A DNA stretch of 64,000 bases, from NCBI RefSeq assembly GCF_013705725.1, contig NZ_CP055482.1, forward strand, positions 186,001-250,000, written 5' to 3'. The stretch comes from Klebsiella sp. RHBSTW-00484 (lineage in GTDB: Bacteria; Pseudomonadota; Gammaproteobacteria; Enterobacterales; Enterobacteriaceae). A program made the position numbers and the translations under genes. Each line of letters opens with the position of its first letter. The stretch's first letter is position 1. The notes below the pieces were generated by a model. It was not told where the DNA came from, searched no databases, and worked only from the letters and a program-made list of their open reading frames with translations. Positions 44,873 through 53,378 of the stretch are shown here, piece by piece.

Positions 44873-45470
44873 CAGCCATCCTTGAAAAACGGACCAGGGC
44901 GGCTTCACACTGCTCTTTACCCCACGAGTCCTGCCAGTCGCACAGGTGGAGATATTTGCGTTCGAGTGCTTCCATTTCATCGAGATTTGAACTCGATAAT
45001 CCCGCCCAGACGTCGTGCCAGCACACATCGTAAGTAACGCCTGCCGGTGGGCAGTATTCCAGAGCATCCGCATGGATGATTTCAACACGGGGATCGTGGG
45101 CAAAGGCCTCGGCAACTAGGTTAATCACATCCTGCGACTTCTCAATGACAGTCACGTTGTTAACTTCCGGCTTCTGAAGAATGGCGTGCAGCACCATCCC
45201 CAGCCCCAGTCCGTTGATCAGGACGTGCCCTGTCGCTCGCTTTATGAACTCCTGACAGAGTTGGATTTCGTATGGCAAATTGGTCATCACCACATTTCTG
45301 CCATTTGAAAGGCGGCGATAGTTACCGGGCTGTAAAACCGCGTCGATATCCTCCGTAGCGGCACGGAGGAAAAGGCTAACCGCCTTATCTTTGGAGATTT
45401 CGAAGCTGTCCAGTGTCCAGGCACCGGATGTTCCATCTTTAACAGGTAAATTAGAAAAGCAACTCTTCAT
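44859..45470 (-). CDS. SAM-binding (class I methyltransferase-like) protein, copy 1
   Basis: A 203-residue protein with a Rossmann-type SAM site: VLINGLGLGMVLHAIL (motif I), VTVIEKSQDV (motif II acidic end) and IIHADALEY. It resembles spermidine-synthase-like methyltransferase folds. AAGGATG precedes ATG 45470. It is coupled to the DNA methyltransferase and is very similar to copy 2 directly upstream. Confidence 0.75.
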   Translation of the reverse strand: MKSCFSNLPVKDGTSGAWTLDSFEISKDKAVSLFLRAATEDIDAVLQPGNYRRLSNGRNVVMTNLPYEIQLCQEFIKRATGHVLINGLGLGMVLHAILQKPEVNNVTVIEKSQDVINLVAEAFAHDPRVEIIHADALEYCPPAGVTYDVCWHDVWAGLSSSNLDEMEALERKYLHLCDWQDSWGKEQCEAALVRFSRMADEQP

Positions 45471-45531
45471 CAGTCATCCTTAAAATGGATTCAGTTCAAC
45501 GTAAGTGGGCGCAGGAAGACGGTGAAGCAGG

Positions 45532-46167
45532 TCACTTCCCTTTCTGCATCAGGGACTCCAGTGACGATTCCAGCGCCGCGAAACGAATCAGGGCAGCTTC
45601 ACACTGCTCTTTACCCCACGAGTCCTGCCAGTCGCACAGGTGGAGATATTTGCGTTCGAGCGCTTCCATTTCATCAAGATTTGATCTCGAAAAATCTGGC
45701 CAGATATCATGCCAGCACACATTGAAGGTAACGCCTGCCGGTGGGCAGTATTTCAGAGCATCCGCAAGGATAATTTCAACGCGGGGATCGTGAGCAAATG
45801 CTTTGGAAACCAGGTTCATCACATCCTGAGACTTCTCAATGACGGTCACGTGGGTCACGTCAGGCTTCTGAAGAATGGCGTGCAGCACCATTCCCAGCCC
45901 CAGTCCGTTAATCAGGATGCGTCCAGTTGCTCGCTCAATGAAAGCTTCACAGGTACGGATCTCCATCGGCGTATTGGACATCACCACTTCGTTATCACAG
46001 GACAAACGCCGGTAGACGCCTGCCGGGATATATTCATCCTGATCCTTTGTATATTCGGCGCGAAGCTTCAGGGTCTGCGCTTTTTCTGGCGTAATCACAA
46101 AGGAGTCCAGCGTCCAGTTACCGGATTTCCCGTTTTTCACCGGCAGCTCAGCAAATTTACTTTTCAT
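45532..46167 (-). CDS. SAM-binding (class I methyltransferase-like) protein, copy 2
   Basis: A 211-residue paralogue of the 44859-45470 protein, with the same SAM-site blocks and an identical stretch SNLDEMEALERKYLHLCDWQ near the C-terminus. AAGGTTATC precedes ATG 46167. The DNA is also closely similar (for example 44884-44980 against 45592-45680), so the duplication is rather recent. Confidence 0.75.
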   Translation of the reverse strand: MKSKFAELPVKNGKSGNWTLDSFVITPEKAQTLKLRAEYTKDQDEYIPAGVYRRLSCDNEVVMSNTPMEIRTCEAFIERATGRILINGLGLGMVLHAILQKPDVTHVTVIEKSQDVMNLVSKAFAHDPRVEIILADALKYCPPAGVTFNVCWHDIWPDFSRSNLDEMEALERKYLHLCDWQDSWGKEQCEAALIRFAALESSLESLMQKGK

Positions 46168-46282
46168 ACTGATAACCTTAATTTCGAATCATTCTGTTGC
46201 CGGGAAATTACCACATAACCCTCGGGCTGGGCAGGCAAGATCGCGTTACAACGGACGGCGGCTGACGCAACCGTCCACGGGT

Positions 46283-46540
46283 TCACAGGTAACGAAGTAG
46301 GATCTCCGCATCCTCCGGTGGCAGCTGTTGGCAGCTCTTCACTTGATAGAAGAATTCCCCGCCAAGATCATACACTCCGCCGTCTTCAAAACTCAGTGCT
46401 TCGACCTCGTCGCGACACTCATTCAGTAATGCCGTCTGGCTGGCGTTTGCCTCAGTATCGCTGGCGACAAGCTTCACGCTGGAATGCTCATACTCGCCAT
46501 TCCGGCATACAATTTTGACAATGAAGTTTTTTTCAGGCAT
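46283..46540 (-). CDS. Small protein of unknown function
   Basis: An 85-residue protein. ATG 46540 follows GGGAGGCG. A GC-rich hairpin (GCCCCGG / CCGGGGC) lies upstream at about 46574-46592. No family is recognised. Confidence 0.7.
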   Translation of the reverse strand: MPEKNFIVKIVCRNGEYEHSSVKLVASDTEANASQTALLNECRDEVEALSFEDGGVYDLGGEFFYQVKSCQQLPPEDAEILLRYL

Positions 46541-46603
46541 CTGCGCCTCCCGGCTGGTTAGGGGTTTATTCAGCGTTGCCCCGGCGTCCGGGGCAAGACT
46601 CAA

Positions 46604-47038
46604 TCAACCCTTGATGAAACTCTGGCCGAAAGAAGGATTGGCTTTAAACTGGTGCTCCTTTATGATTTTTTTCATCATCTGAGAGCATTTCTTGATCGAT
46701 TTGGTGCTGGCATCCGTGACTTCAGCCATCTTGCGGATAAAGCGATTCACCTGATACTGCGCCTCAGCATCTTGGCTGAGGGCTTCACTGTGGATGCGGT
46801 CTTCATGCTGCGCAATCAACAGCACATAGCAGCGGAGACCTGTGGCGGTGCTCACGCGCTGGCTGATCGTGATTTCCGCCGAGCGGGTAGACTGGACGAC
46901 AGAGAGAGAGACTCTCGATAATTCGCCGTCCCGGAAAATAGCCGGAGTAAGACCATTAATATCCTCGCGGGAATAATTCAGAGAGTCCAGAATGGAAAAT
47001 AAATCACAGGTGGTAAAATCGAATTCCTGAATGCTCAT
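46604..47038 (-). CDS. Protein of unknown function in the GGTTATTAG regulon
   Basis: A 144-residue protein with GGAGGCG before ATG 47038. The first 40 residues resemble the start of the 47174-47551 protein (F-SIL/LLN-GYS/NYS-ED/SD), suggesting distant paralogy. Class promoter at 47084-47117. Confidence 0.7.
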   Translation of the reverse strand: MSIQEFDFTTCDLFSILDSLNYSREDINGLTPAIFRDGELSRVSLSVVQSTRSAEITISQRVSTATGLRCYVLLIAQHEDRIHSEALSQDAEAQYQVNRFIRKMAEVTDASTKSIKKCSQMMKKIIKEHQFKANPSFGQSFIKG

Positions 47039-47083
47039 ATCGCCTCCGACGCTTCATTATTTGTTGGCATTGCCTGTAGATAT

Positions 47084-47117
47084 ATAATACCAGGTTGGGT
47101 TCAAAACCTAATAACCC
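47084..47117 (-). promoter_or_regulatory. GGTTATTAG-class promoter
   Basis: Leftward reading: AAATATTCTCTTCC, GGGTTATTAGG, 17 bp ending ACCTGG, TATTAT. Confidence 0.82.
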
Positions 47118-47173
47118 GGAAGAGAATATTTTGAAGAAAATCTCAGGCATCCATGCCGTGAATTAAGCTGGCA

Positions 47174-47551
47174 CTATTCTGAAATAATATCACCAAGGCT
47201 GGTGGTAAATTCTCTTTTGACGGATTCAGTAAACGGCACTCGCTCAATATATTTATAATTCGTGGCATAGGTGTTGGTGTCTAAAGTCCGGGAGATCTCA
47301 TCATCAATCGGGTCTTCAAACATATCAATGCGCACATCGATATGCTGCGTGCCTTCTGCGGTAGGATGTGACAGGCTGCACGACACTTCGATATAGCGAT
47401 CTTTCTGCTCCGCGACAAACGTCCAGAAACCTGCATTAAAGTCGGTTGATGCACCGTGACGTTTAAATACAACATCAGATACGGAATAACCGACAGCATT
47501 AAGAAGGGAAATGAAATTAAGCTGACTGGAAATGATATCTAATTTATTCAT
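47174..47551 (-). CDS. Protein of unknown function in the GGTTATTAG regulon
   Basis: A 125-residue protein with AGGAGACATC before ATG 47551 and a class promoter 25 bases further upstream. It lies directly upstream of a possible distant paralogue, each with its own copy of the promoter. Confidence 0.7.
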   Translation of the reverse strand: MNKLDIISSQLNFISLLNAVGYSVSDVVFKRHGASTDFNAGFWTFVAEQKDRYIEVSCSLSHPTAEGTQHIDVRIDMFEDPIDDEISRTLDTNTYATNYKYIERVPFTESVKREFTTSLGDIISE

Positions 47552-47575
47552 GATGTCTCCTGTTGGTATGTGGCA

Positions 47576-47609
47576 ATTATACCAGGACGCGCTCGACGGC
47601 TAATAACCT
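47576..47609 (-). promoter_or_regulatory. GGTTATTAG-class promoter
   Basis: Leftward reading: AAATTTTGCCGC, AGGTTATTAGC, 17 bp ending CCTGG, TATAAT. This is the best overall example, with consensus box and -10. Confidence 0.85.
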
Positions 47610-47941
47610 GCGGCAAAATTTTTCCGAATAGTTGATGATGTGATTGATAGCTTTAAAAATTAGGAGGATTGTTTATAAGAAGGAATATAACCAGAGGATT
47701 TGAAATTTAATACACCATGCCGACTGACCACGTCTAATTTTTCAAAAGTTACTTTTCCCGGCTGCCCTGATCCCACGTCGCTAAGACCCGGTATACTCAG
47801 GCATTCTGCCCGGAAGGCAATTGGCTTCGGTGATCGGGTATTAAAATAGGGCCAGTCTGTTTTTCTGCGAGTTTCGCGCTCTGTTGATGGCGTGAAATCA
47901 CCTTTTCCGGATGCCCTCCCTGGCTGTCCGGTGCGCTGGCG
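47610..47941. other. Gene-free stretch with one palindrome
   Basis: About 330 bases between the promoter at 47576 and the end of the 393-residue gene. It contains the exact palindrome at 47744-47756 and an ATTAAAATAGGGCCAG segment near 47840 that resembles one near 11699. No convincing gene. Confidence 0.45.
47744..47756. repeat. AAAAGTWACTTTT palindrome, intergenic site
   Basis: Exact copy, followed by CCCGGCTGCC; the 14972 site is followed by CCGGTTGCC, so the similarity extends beyond the palindrome in these two. Confidence 0.8.
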
Positions 47942-49123
47942 CTACGCCCAGCGGTATGGGGTAAAATAGGTCTCGTTAACTTCAAGAAATTCGGTCAGGG
48001 AATTCATCGCTCTCGTGTCGTATGCAGTCACAATAAAACGGTAACCGTCCACCGTTTCGATGTAACTGATCCCCCGTGGCGTGCTGCTGGCATTCACCAC
48101 TTCCGCCGTCATCATAAACTGGCCTTGCGGGAATTCCTGTGACAGGTAGATAAATCCGGTGGTTGCTGATGACGGGGTGGCATTCATCAGCACACCGTTA
48201 AATTGCTGGCCGTGTCGCGCCGGGATCAATGTGCTGTCCGCCGTCGCCTGATTCAGCAGCTGCCGGATCAGGGTTTCCTCTTTATATGAGCTGTAAGCGC
48301 GGACATCGTCTTCAGCCCCGGAGCGTGAGCAAACACCTACATGTGCAAGCCGCCGGTATTCGTTACGCATGTAGGCATGACAGGATGCACCCGCTCGCCC
48401 CTGAAGGGTGACACCAAAATCTTCACACAGCATCAGAACCTGGCGCAGATTGTTGTCATATACCGTCGCAGTAAGGGCCAGGTTATAACTGACGAATGTC
48501 AGCTCAAAAACCCGTGTATGCATGTCACTAACGTGTGCCTCCATCCGGATCAGCGGCTTTTCAGTCAGCGGATATGGAGTGCCGTTCACGCAGTACGGGG
48601 TAACGCCGCTAAAACACTCGCCGATCACGCTTGCAATGACTACGTCGGCGTCAATGACAGCCGGTGCCGGGACATAGATCTGAAACTGTCCTTCCGTGCC
48701 AGATTGGGTAAGGACGGGGAACAAACGCGGGGAATTAAGCTGCTCAAGGTCAGCATTGATCAGTTCTGTCCAGCTGGGTTTCCCGGTGGGTGCATCGAGG
48801 CGCAGGCCCAGGTTATCGCAGAAGTCGACGATCTGCCGGGAGTGTTCCACCATCACTGCCCCGGAGAGAGTCAGACCGTGCGTCGTCATCTTCAGCTCAC
48901 TCGTCCGTGTCTGGGTATTCTGGGACCAGGGCTGTAAAGAAAGTGTCGTCCGGCTTAGTGAAGGTATAATTGTTTCATTCAGTGGGTCGATCAGTTGGCA
49001 ATGCGCATTCAGCCGGGGGACAAGGGCATCAAATATGAAGCTTGCCTGTTGTTTAGTGCTGGTCTGAATATAAAACATCGCATCCGTGCCTGCATCCCTG
49101 GATAAAATACCGAAAAGTTTCAT
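47942..49123 (-). CDS. Large protein of unknown function
   Basis: A 393-residue soluble protein with no recognised family. TAAGGT lies before ATG 49123. It follows the HigB-like gene after 8 bases and the zinc-finger gene before that, so these three are probably one operon from the promoter at 49989-50022. Confidence 0.75.
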   Translation of the reverse strand: MKLFGILSRDAGTDAMFYIQTSTKQQASFIFDALVPRLNAHCQLIDPLNETIIPSLSRTTLSLQPWSQNTQTRTSELKMTTHGLTLSGAVMVEHSRQIVDFCDNLGLRLDAPTGKPSWTELINADLEQLNSPRLFPVLTQSGTEGQFQIYVPAPAVIDADVVIASVIGECFSGVTPYCVNGTPYPLTEKPLIRMEAHVSDMHTRVFELTFVSYNLALTATVYDNNLRQVLMLCEDFGVTLQGRAGASCHAYMRNEYRRLAHVGVCSRSGAEDDVRAYSSYKEETLIRQLLNQATADSTLIPARHGQQFNGVLMNATPSSATTGFIYLSQEFPQGQFMMTAEVVNASSTPRGISYIETVDGYRFIVTAYDTRAMNSLTEFLEVNETYFTPYRWA

Positions 49124-49131
49124 TTTTTACC

Positions 49132-49428
49132 TTAATGGATTAGCGATTTATAATCATGCGCCGACAGGTGAACGTTATGTACGCCATCATTCCACACAAA
49201 GAATAACCGATATTTTGAATTAACTCGAATGGAAGAGTACCGGTTTGCGGTCATCCTTAAGCGTTCGTAACGCAAACTACTTGATAACAATTCGCGTTCG
49301 TTTTTTACATTATTTAACGTTTTCAGTCTGCATGAAATCGCATTTAACAGATCAGCAGGAATACCTGCTGTGGACTTTCCATTACGGAAAAAGCTTTCCA
49401 GCCGTCTGTCTTTAAATGAATGGATCAT
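49132..49428 (-). CDS. HigB-like (RelE/ParE superfamily) toxin without a partner antitoxin
   Basis: A 98-residue protein starting MIHSFKDRRLESFFRNG, with IPADLLNAISCRLKTLNN and a C-terminal RVNSKYRLFFVW-DG-VHNV block, the HigB/killer-protein pattern. GGAGGAAG precedes ATG 49428. HigA usually follows directly; here the next gene (47942-49123) is a 393-residue unknown, not an Xre-type protein. It may be an orphan toxin, or the unknown gene may act as a partner. Confidence 0.75.
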   Translation of the reverse strand: MIHSFKDRRLESFFRNGKSTAGIPADLLNAISCRLKTLNNVKNERELLSSSLRYERLRMTANRYSSIRVNSKYRLFFVWNDGVHNVHLSAHDYKSLIH

Positions 49429-49491
49429 ATCTTCCTCCGTAATGGAATGAGTAAAATTAAATAAGAATTATAAAAGCCTGAAGCTGATTTA

Positions 49492-49959
49492 TTAAATCCC
49501 GAGAATTCTGGCTGCGACCGTTAGTTGTTTATCACTTAATGGATATTTCCGTGATAACGTCGATTTCAGACTGTTCAGAAAGCTGTTCTCCCCGTCTTGC
49601 TGTGTGATGGCGTCAACCAGTTCCTGATTGCTCTTACACCACAGATTGAACGCGGAAGTCTTTGATTGTACAGCACGCTGACGCACTACTGCCTGAGCTG
49701 CTGAAATCTTGCGTGCCGCTTCCGGGTATGTGCGATATAACGCGGAAAGGGTGTAACATGTACGGGTTGTGACCAGGCTATAGCCCGTACCATTACATGC
49801 CATGCAGCGGCTCCTATAAAAGTGTTTACGCTCACCACGGCCTTTGCATTTATTGCAAGTGACCCGATAAATATATTCCCCGGTGCCTTTTACTGAATCA
49901 ATACACTGAATCTTAGCGTTGTCGATTTCAATTCCGCTCTGGTCAAAGTATTTATCCAT
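49492..49959 (-). CDS. DnaJ-type zinc-finger protein without a J-domain, GGTTATTAG regulon
   Basis: A 155-residue protein with CNKCKGRG and CMACNGTG (about residues 35-60), two CxxCxGxG repeats like those in DnaJ, forming one zinc site. No J-domain is present, so it is not a chaperone of that type. The rest is helical. GAGGAATC precedes ATG 49959. Class promoter at 49989-50022. Confidence 0.7.
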   Translation of the reverse strand: MDKYFDQSGIEIDNAKIQCIDSVKGTGEYIYRVTCNKCKGRGERKHFYRSRCMACNGTGYSLVTTRTCYTLSALYRTYPEAARKISAAQAVVRQRAVQSKTSAFNLWCKSNQELVDAITQQDGENSFLNSLKSTLSRKYPLSDKQLTVAARILGI

Positions 49960-49988
49960 TTTTGATTCCTCAGGTTTGGTCTGAAGTA

Positions 49989-50022
49989 ATCATGACAGAT
50001 TGGTCTCGCTGGCTAATAACCT
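49989..50022 (-). promoter_or_regulatory. GGTTATTAG-class promoter
   Basis: Leftward reading: AAATCTTTCATTC, AGGTTATTAGC, 17 bp, CATGAT. The -10 is weak while the box is perfect, consistent with dependence on a protein acting at the box. Confidence 0.72.
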
Positions 50023-50629
50023 GAATGAAAGATTTTTAAAAATAATTTTGCAGCACTGCTAAAGGCAGTTTATATATGCAGGATTCAATTTTACTGAGAA
50101 ATATTTTCGGAATTGTCTGTTTACAAATACCAAAAAAAAACCAATGAGGTCTTAATTACATCCTTAATGGGCATGGTTATTTTACATCCTTATGAGTAGC
50201 AATGCTTATGTGTTAATTTAAAAACACCATATGCGTCTAAGGAACTTCCTATCCGCCTTCATGAAGCTTTTTTCCGGTTACCAGTAAGGGCCATATGACT
50301 GGCAAATATTCCGCTCGCGGTATACCGAAGTTCCGAGAGGATGGCGAAACGGCAGAATGCTACAGTAAAGGAGAAATGTTAGCTATAAAACGGTGGCACA
50401 GGGTCGGGATACTCGCGGGCTGAAATGGCAGATTCAGTTTGTCTTCCGGCTGTAGCGTCCCTTCCCCACTCACAAGACCCATCTTAACCGAAGGTGTCGC
50501 AGCCTTTCTCCCAGACGCTCGACGATTCCTGGGTTTAAGGTCACGAAACAATGGTCATGCACACCGGCTTTCAACTGGCACAAATGTGATTACGAAACAC
50601 TCGTTAATGCCCTCCCGGTAAGCCTTTAG
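50023..50629. other. Gene-free stretch
   Basis: No gene supported. TTACATCCTTA occurs twice as a direct repeat 26 bp apart (50156-50166 and 50182-50192). A rightward frame of 15 codons at about 50376 has AGGAG before its ATG but is too short to judge. Minus-strand frames here lack ribosome-binding sites. Confidence 0.4.
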
Positions 50630-50642
50630 AAAAGTTACTTTT
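50630..50642. repeat. AAAAGTWACTTTT palindrome, intergenic site
   Basis: Exact copy about 70 bp upstream of the class-like promoter box of the 50773 gene. Confidence 0.8.
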
Positions 50643-50710
50643 CTGAGATTAAAATGGACTATTTTAATTATAGTTTGGATATGAATTTTTAAAAAAATAA
50701 ATGCCTTCAA

Positions 50711-50742
50711 CTTATTTGGAAAATAAGCCGGAATGTTAGAGT
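50711..50742 (+). promoter_or_regulatory. GGTTATTAG-class promoter (variant box)
   Basis: Rightward: AAATAAATGCCTTC, ACTTATTTGG, 17 bp, TAGAGT. Box and -10 are weaker than in the paralogue at 51636, but the spacing is kept. Confidence 0.65.
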
Positions 50743-50772
50743 GTTCTCATTCAAAAAAGAGGAGAACCAACC

Positions 50773-51549
50773 ATGCCAAAATGTCTATTACCTGCCGAGC
50801 TTGCGGAAATTGTCTGTGGATTACTGGTGCAACCCACATTAATGAATGAATTAAAAACACCGGAGTCGCATAAAGCATTTATGCAGGATATCGCTGAGCT
50901 GGTGGCGAAACATTGCGGAGGAGAGATTGACGGTGTGATCATGCCGGTGGATCGCGATGAATCAAGCCAGGCCGATTATCTGACCTCTCCGGATGTAACC
51001 CCTTATCTCGTCGTATCTCCCGGCGCGGACATGCACTCCCTCACCGATAATGTCTGGCGTCACCATGCCCGAGATGGCTGGCTTGACCATATCAAAGGCA
51101 GCGACGAAGAAAGCCCTGATGAATTGCCGACGCATAAAGAGTGCTCAGTTCGCCGCTACGCCCTCCAGCGGATGCTCCTTCAGACACAAACCAACCATGC
51201 TAATCTTCCCTCGCAGGTGGTACGAATGCGTGATTACTGCAACCTCGACGACGAACAGCCCGGGTCTTCAGCAGAGTTTATCGTTACTATGGCGCTCGGC
51301 GGTCATGCCCAGCTGGCAGTACAGGATGTGGAATCACGCCTGGTAATGGCCCTGACGTTGTTAATTGAAAATGGTGTTCCCTCGGTCCATGTAAACGCGG
51401 GTGACACTGATCCTTCAGTTCTGCACGTCCAGGCTGCTCACGGCGGCATGGTCCTTTCAACTGACTCCCTGAATCATGAATTCGGTATTTCGCCGCCTGA
51501 CAGGTATACCAACGGTCGCCCTGGCTTATTAGTTAAAGCAGCCTCCTGA
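50773..51549 (+). CDS. Protein of unknown function, paralogue 1 of a pair
   Basis: A 258-residue acidic protein with GAGGAGA before ATG 50773. It shares with the 51698-52474 protein an N-terminal block (L-P-EL/EKH-AFM-D) and a C-terminal H-D-G/HAAHGGxVL block, and the same length. No family is recognised. Both genes have their own class promoter. Confidence 0.75.
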   Translation: MPKCLLPAELAEIVCGLLVQPTLMNELKTPESHKAFMQDIAELVAKHCGGEIDGVIMPVDRDESSQADYLTSPDVTPYLVVSPGADMHSLTDNVWRHHARDGWLDHIKGSDEESPDELPTHKECSVRRYALQRMLLQTQTNHANLPSQVVRMRDYCNLDDEQPGSSAEFIVTMALGGHAQLAVQDVESRLVMALTLLIENGVPSVHVNAGDTDPSVLHVQAAHGGMVLSTDSLNHEFGISPPDRYTNGRPGLLVKAAS

Positions 51550-51635
51550 TTCATTAATTACAAATTTGTCCTTTTTTAATTCCATTGTTCGCTCTTTGTT
51601 TAAAGGGCGAATATATTTTTAAAAAACTTCACGCC

Positions 51636-51669
51636 GGGTTATTAGCCAGCAAACCGAAACTGTTAGAAT
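51636..51669 (+). promoter_or_regulatory. GGTTATTAG-class promoter
   Basis: Rightward: AAAAACTTCACGCC, GGGTTATTAGC, 17 bp, TAGAAT. A clear plus-strand example, showing that the class is not tied to gene direction. Confidence 0.8.
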
Positions 51670-51697
51670 TAACACATCAGATGAAAGGATGACTATC

Positions 51698-52474
51698 ATG
51701 GCTAAATTAATTTCAACTCGTGAACTGGCAACAATTATTACTGCATTACTGGTAAAACCGGAATTATTGGGCGAGCTGGATTCTCCAGAAAAACATCGCG
51801 CACTGATGGAGGATCTGGGGCGTGTTGTGGCAGAGCATTGCGGCGGCAATGTCACGGAAATCGCATTGCCGGAAACCGATGGTACGGCAGTTGATGAAGC
51901 TTTGCTGGATGGCCAGCCTGTCCGCTATCTGGAAACAAAAGAAAGCTCCCCATATCTCATCGTACACCCTGACGACTCACTACCGTCTCTGACGCATAAC
52001 GTTTGGATGCACGCTGATCCTGATGGCTGGGAAGAACATTTCGATGGCGAGGACAATCCCCTGATGGAGGAGTTGAGCCAGCAGTTCCGCCAGCAGGTGT
52101 ATGCGCTTCTGACGCCGGAATCGCAGGCAACGCCTTCAGAGATTATCCGGACGTTACAGGACTGGCAACTGGGTGAAACCCAGCTGCCAGAAGAAGACTG
52201 TCAGTCCTATCAGGTGAAGGTGTTGTTAGAAGAGAAAAACATTCAGTGTGAAGTGGTGAATGAATCCGGCACGACTTGTTTCGGCCTCATTTTTGAGATC
52301 GATCGGGGTGTACCGACGCTGCACATCGACACGGGCAGTGATTCACTGCTGCATATTCACGCGGCACATGACGGCCTTGTTCTGACACCAGATGCGCCGA
52401 ACCACGGATTTGAAGATGCTCCAGTAGACCGCTTTTCTTATAACAGCCCGTCCCTGTTGGTGCCAGGGGTGTAA
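51698..52474 (+). CDS. Protein of unknown function, paralogue 2 of a pair
   Basis: A 258-residue acidic protein. ATG 51698 is chosen because AAAGG then lies at a normal distance; the ATG three codons earlier would touch it. Tandem duplicate of the 50773 gene, now clearly diverged. Confidence 0.75.
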   Translation: MAKLISTRELATIITALLVKPELLGELDSPEKHRALMEDLGRVVAEHCGGNVTEIALPETDGTAVDEALLDGQPVRYLETKESSPYLIVHPDDSLPSLTHNVWMHADPDGWEEHFDGEDNPLMEELSQQFRQQVYALLTPESQATPSEIIRTLQDWQLGETQLPEEDCQSYQVKVLLEEKNIQCEVVNESGTTCFGLIFEIDRGVPTLHIDTGSDSLLHIHAAHDGLVLTPDAPNHGFEDAPVDRFSYNSPSLLVPGV

Positions 52475-52538
52475 CCTGGCAAACAACACAGCGGTATTTT
52501 GGCCCCGAGTGAAATAATTCAGGACAGGAGTCAGGCAG

Positions 52539-52736
52539 ATGGGCGATGTTGCCACACTACCACCGAAAATTAACGATGGCGTACTTCGACGCTGGAATGC
52601 TCAGCGCGGGCAACGAAATGGCCGAGGCGGAAGGTATAAGCGCCTTCCGTCACAAAGCAACCTAAGTAACTGGGTTGTAAGACGTCTGATTGAAGAAATC
52701 ATAATGGAGGACCGACGAAGAGCAGCATCAGGTTGA
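52539..52736 (+). CDS. Small basic protein of unknown function
   Basis: A 65-residue, Arg-rich protein with CAGGAG some 10 bases before ATG 52539. First of a run of tightly spaced small genes to 54283. Probably nucleic-acid binding by charge alone. Confidence 0.55.
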   Translation: MGDVATLPPKINDGVLRRWNAQRGQRNGRGGRYKRLPSQSNLSNWVVRRLIEEIIMEDRRRAASG

Positions 52737-52785
52737 GCAGTATGTTGATCAAGTTACCACTACTGGCGCAGGAGAAGTGGAAGGT

Positions 52786-52935
52786 ATGACCCGCGTCCCG
52801 GTAGTTCCCACGATGGAACAGCTAATTGCAGGCCGGAAGCAGATAACTTCGGCCACTGGAAAAATGTCTCGATTAATGAGCCAGCGTCTTGCAGATGTTT
52901 ACCGTGCAATGGTCGCAACTGCAAAGGGGGAGTGA
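52786..52935 (+). CDS. Tiny protein of unknown function
   Basis: A 49-residue helical frame with GAGAAGTGGAAGG before ATG 52786; its TGA is one base before the ATG of the next gene. The tight spacing supports it being a gene. Confidence 0.5.
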   Translation: MTRVPVVPTMEQLIAGRKQITSATGKMSRLMSQRLADVYRAMVATAKGE

Positions 52936-52936
52936 G

Positions 52937-53278
52937 ATGCGTGAATTACTTGGAAAGACAGGGGCAGAACATCAAGCCTCCGTAATGTATCAAACGTTTG
53001 GACACCTCGATGCGAAGCCAGGCGAAAAGCATAAAGGTCACTTCGTTTTTATCAACGGTCAGCACGGCGATCTGTGTGTTGTGCATAGTGAATTTTCATC
53101 CTTTGACGAAGGTCCTGGCTATTTCAGTGACCGTGCCGATTTCATCTGGGAATTGGTTAAAGACGGAGGACCCTGCTCTAAGGTCGGCATCTACCGGTTT
53201 GACGGCGAATACTCGCTTCCTAAACGCCGGAACGGGAAAAGGTTTTCGGGAAGCGTGACGTGCCTTCAATCATTCTAA
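52937..53278 (+). CDS. Protein of unknown function
   Basis: A 113-residue protein with AAAGGGGGAG before ATG 52937. No family is recognised. A longer frame to 52889 would overlap the preceding tiny gene. Confidence 0.65.
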   Translation: MRELLGKTGAEHQASVMYQTFGHLDAKPGEKHKGHFVFINGQHGDLCVVHSEFSSFDEGPGYFSDRADFIWELVKDGGPCSKVGIYRFDGEYSLPKRRNGKRFSGSVTCLQSF

Positions 53279-53378
53279 TTTCGTAGTGCATGAGCACCGA
53301 CAGGTTATCAGTAAAACGGGGAGCGCCACAGTTCGCGTGCAACCTTCCCTATCCATCAACTCGAATGAGTACATAATA

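Noticed and set aside
44873..45115. N-terminal extension of the DNA methyltransferase
   Set aside because: It lies in another frame of the SAM-binding gene, has no ribosome-binding site, and its residues look like antisense or shifted-frame sequence.
50156..50192. TTACATCCTTA direct repeat as an IS end
   Set aside because: No inverted partner or transposase is found; kept only as a note on the gene-free stretch.
50265..50330. Inverted GGAACTTC / GAAGTTCC resembling an FRT-type site
   Set aside because: The arms are about 60 bp apart, the core is unlike FRT, and no recombinase is near.
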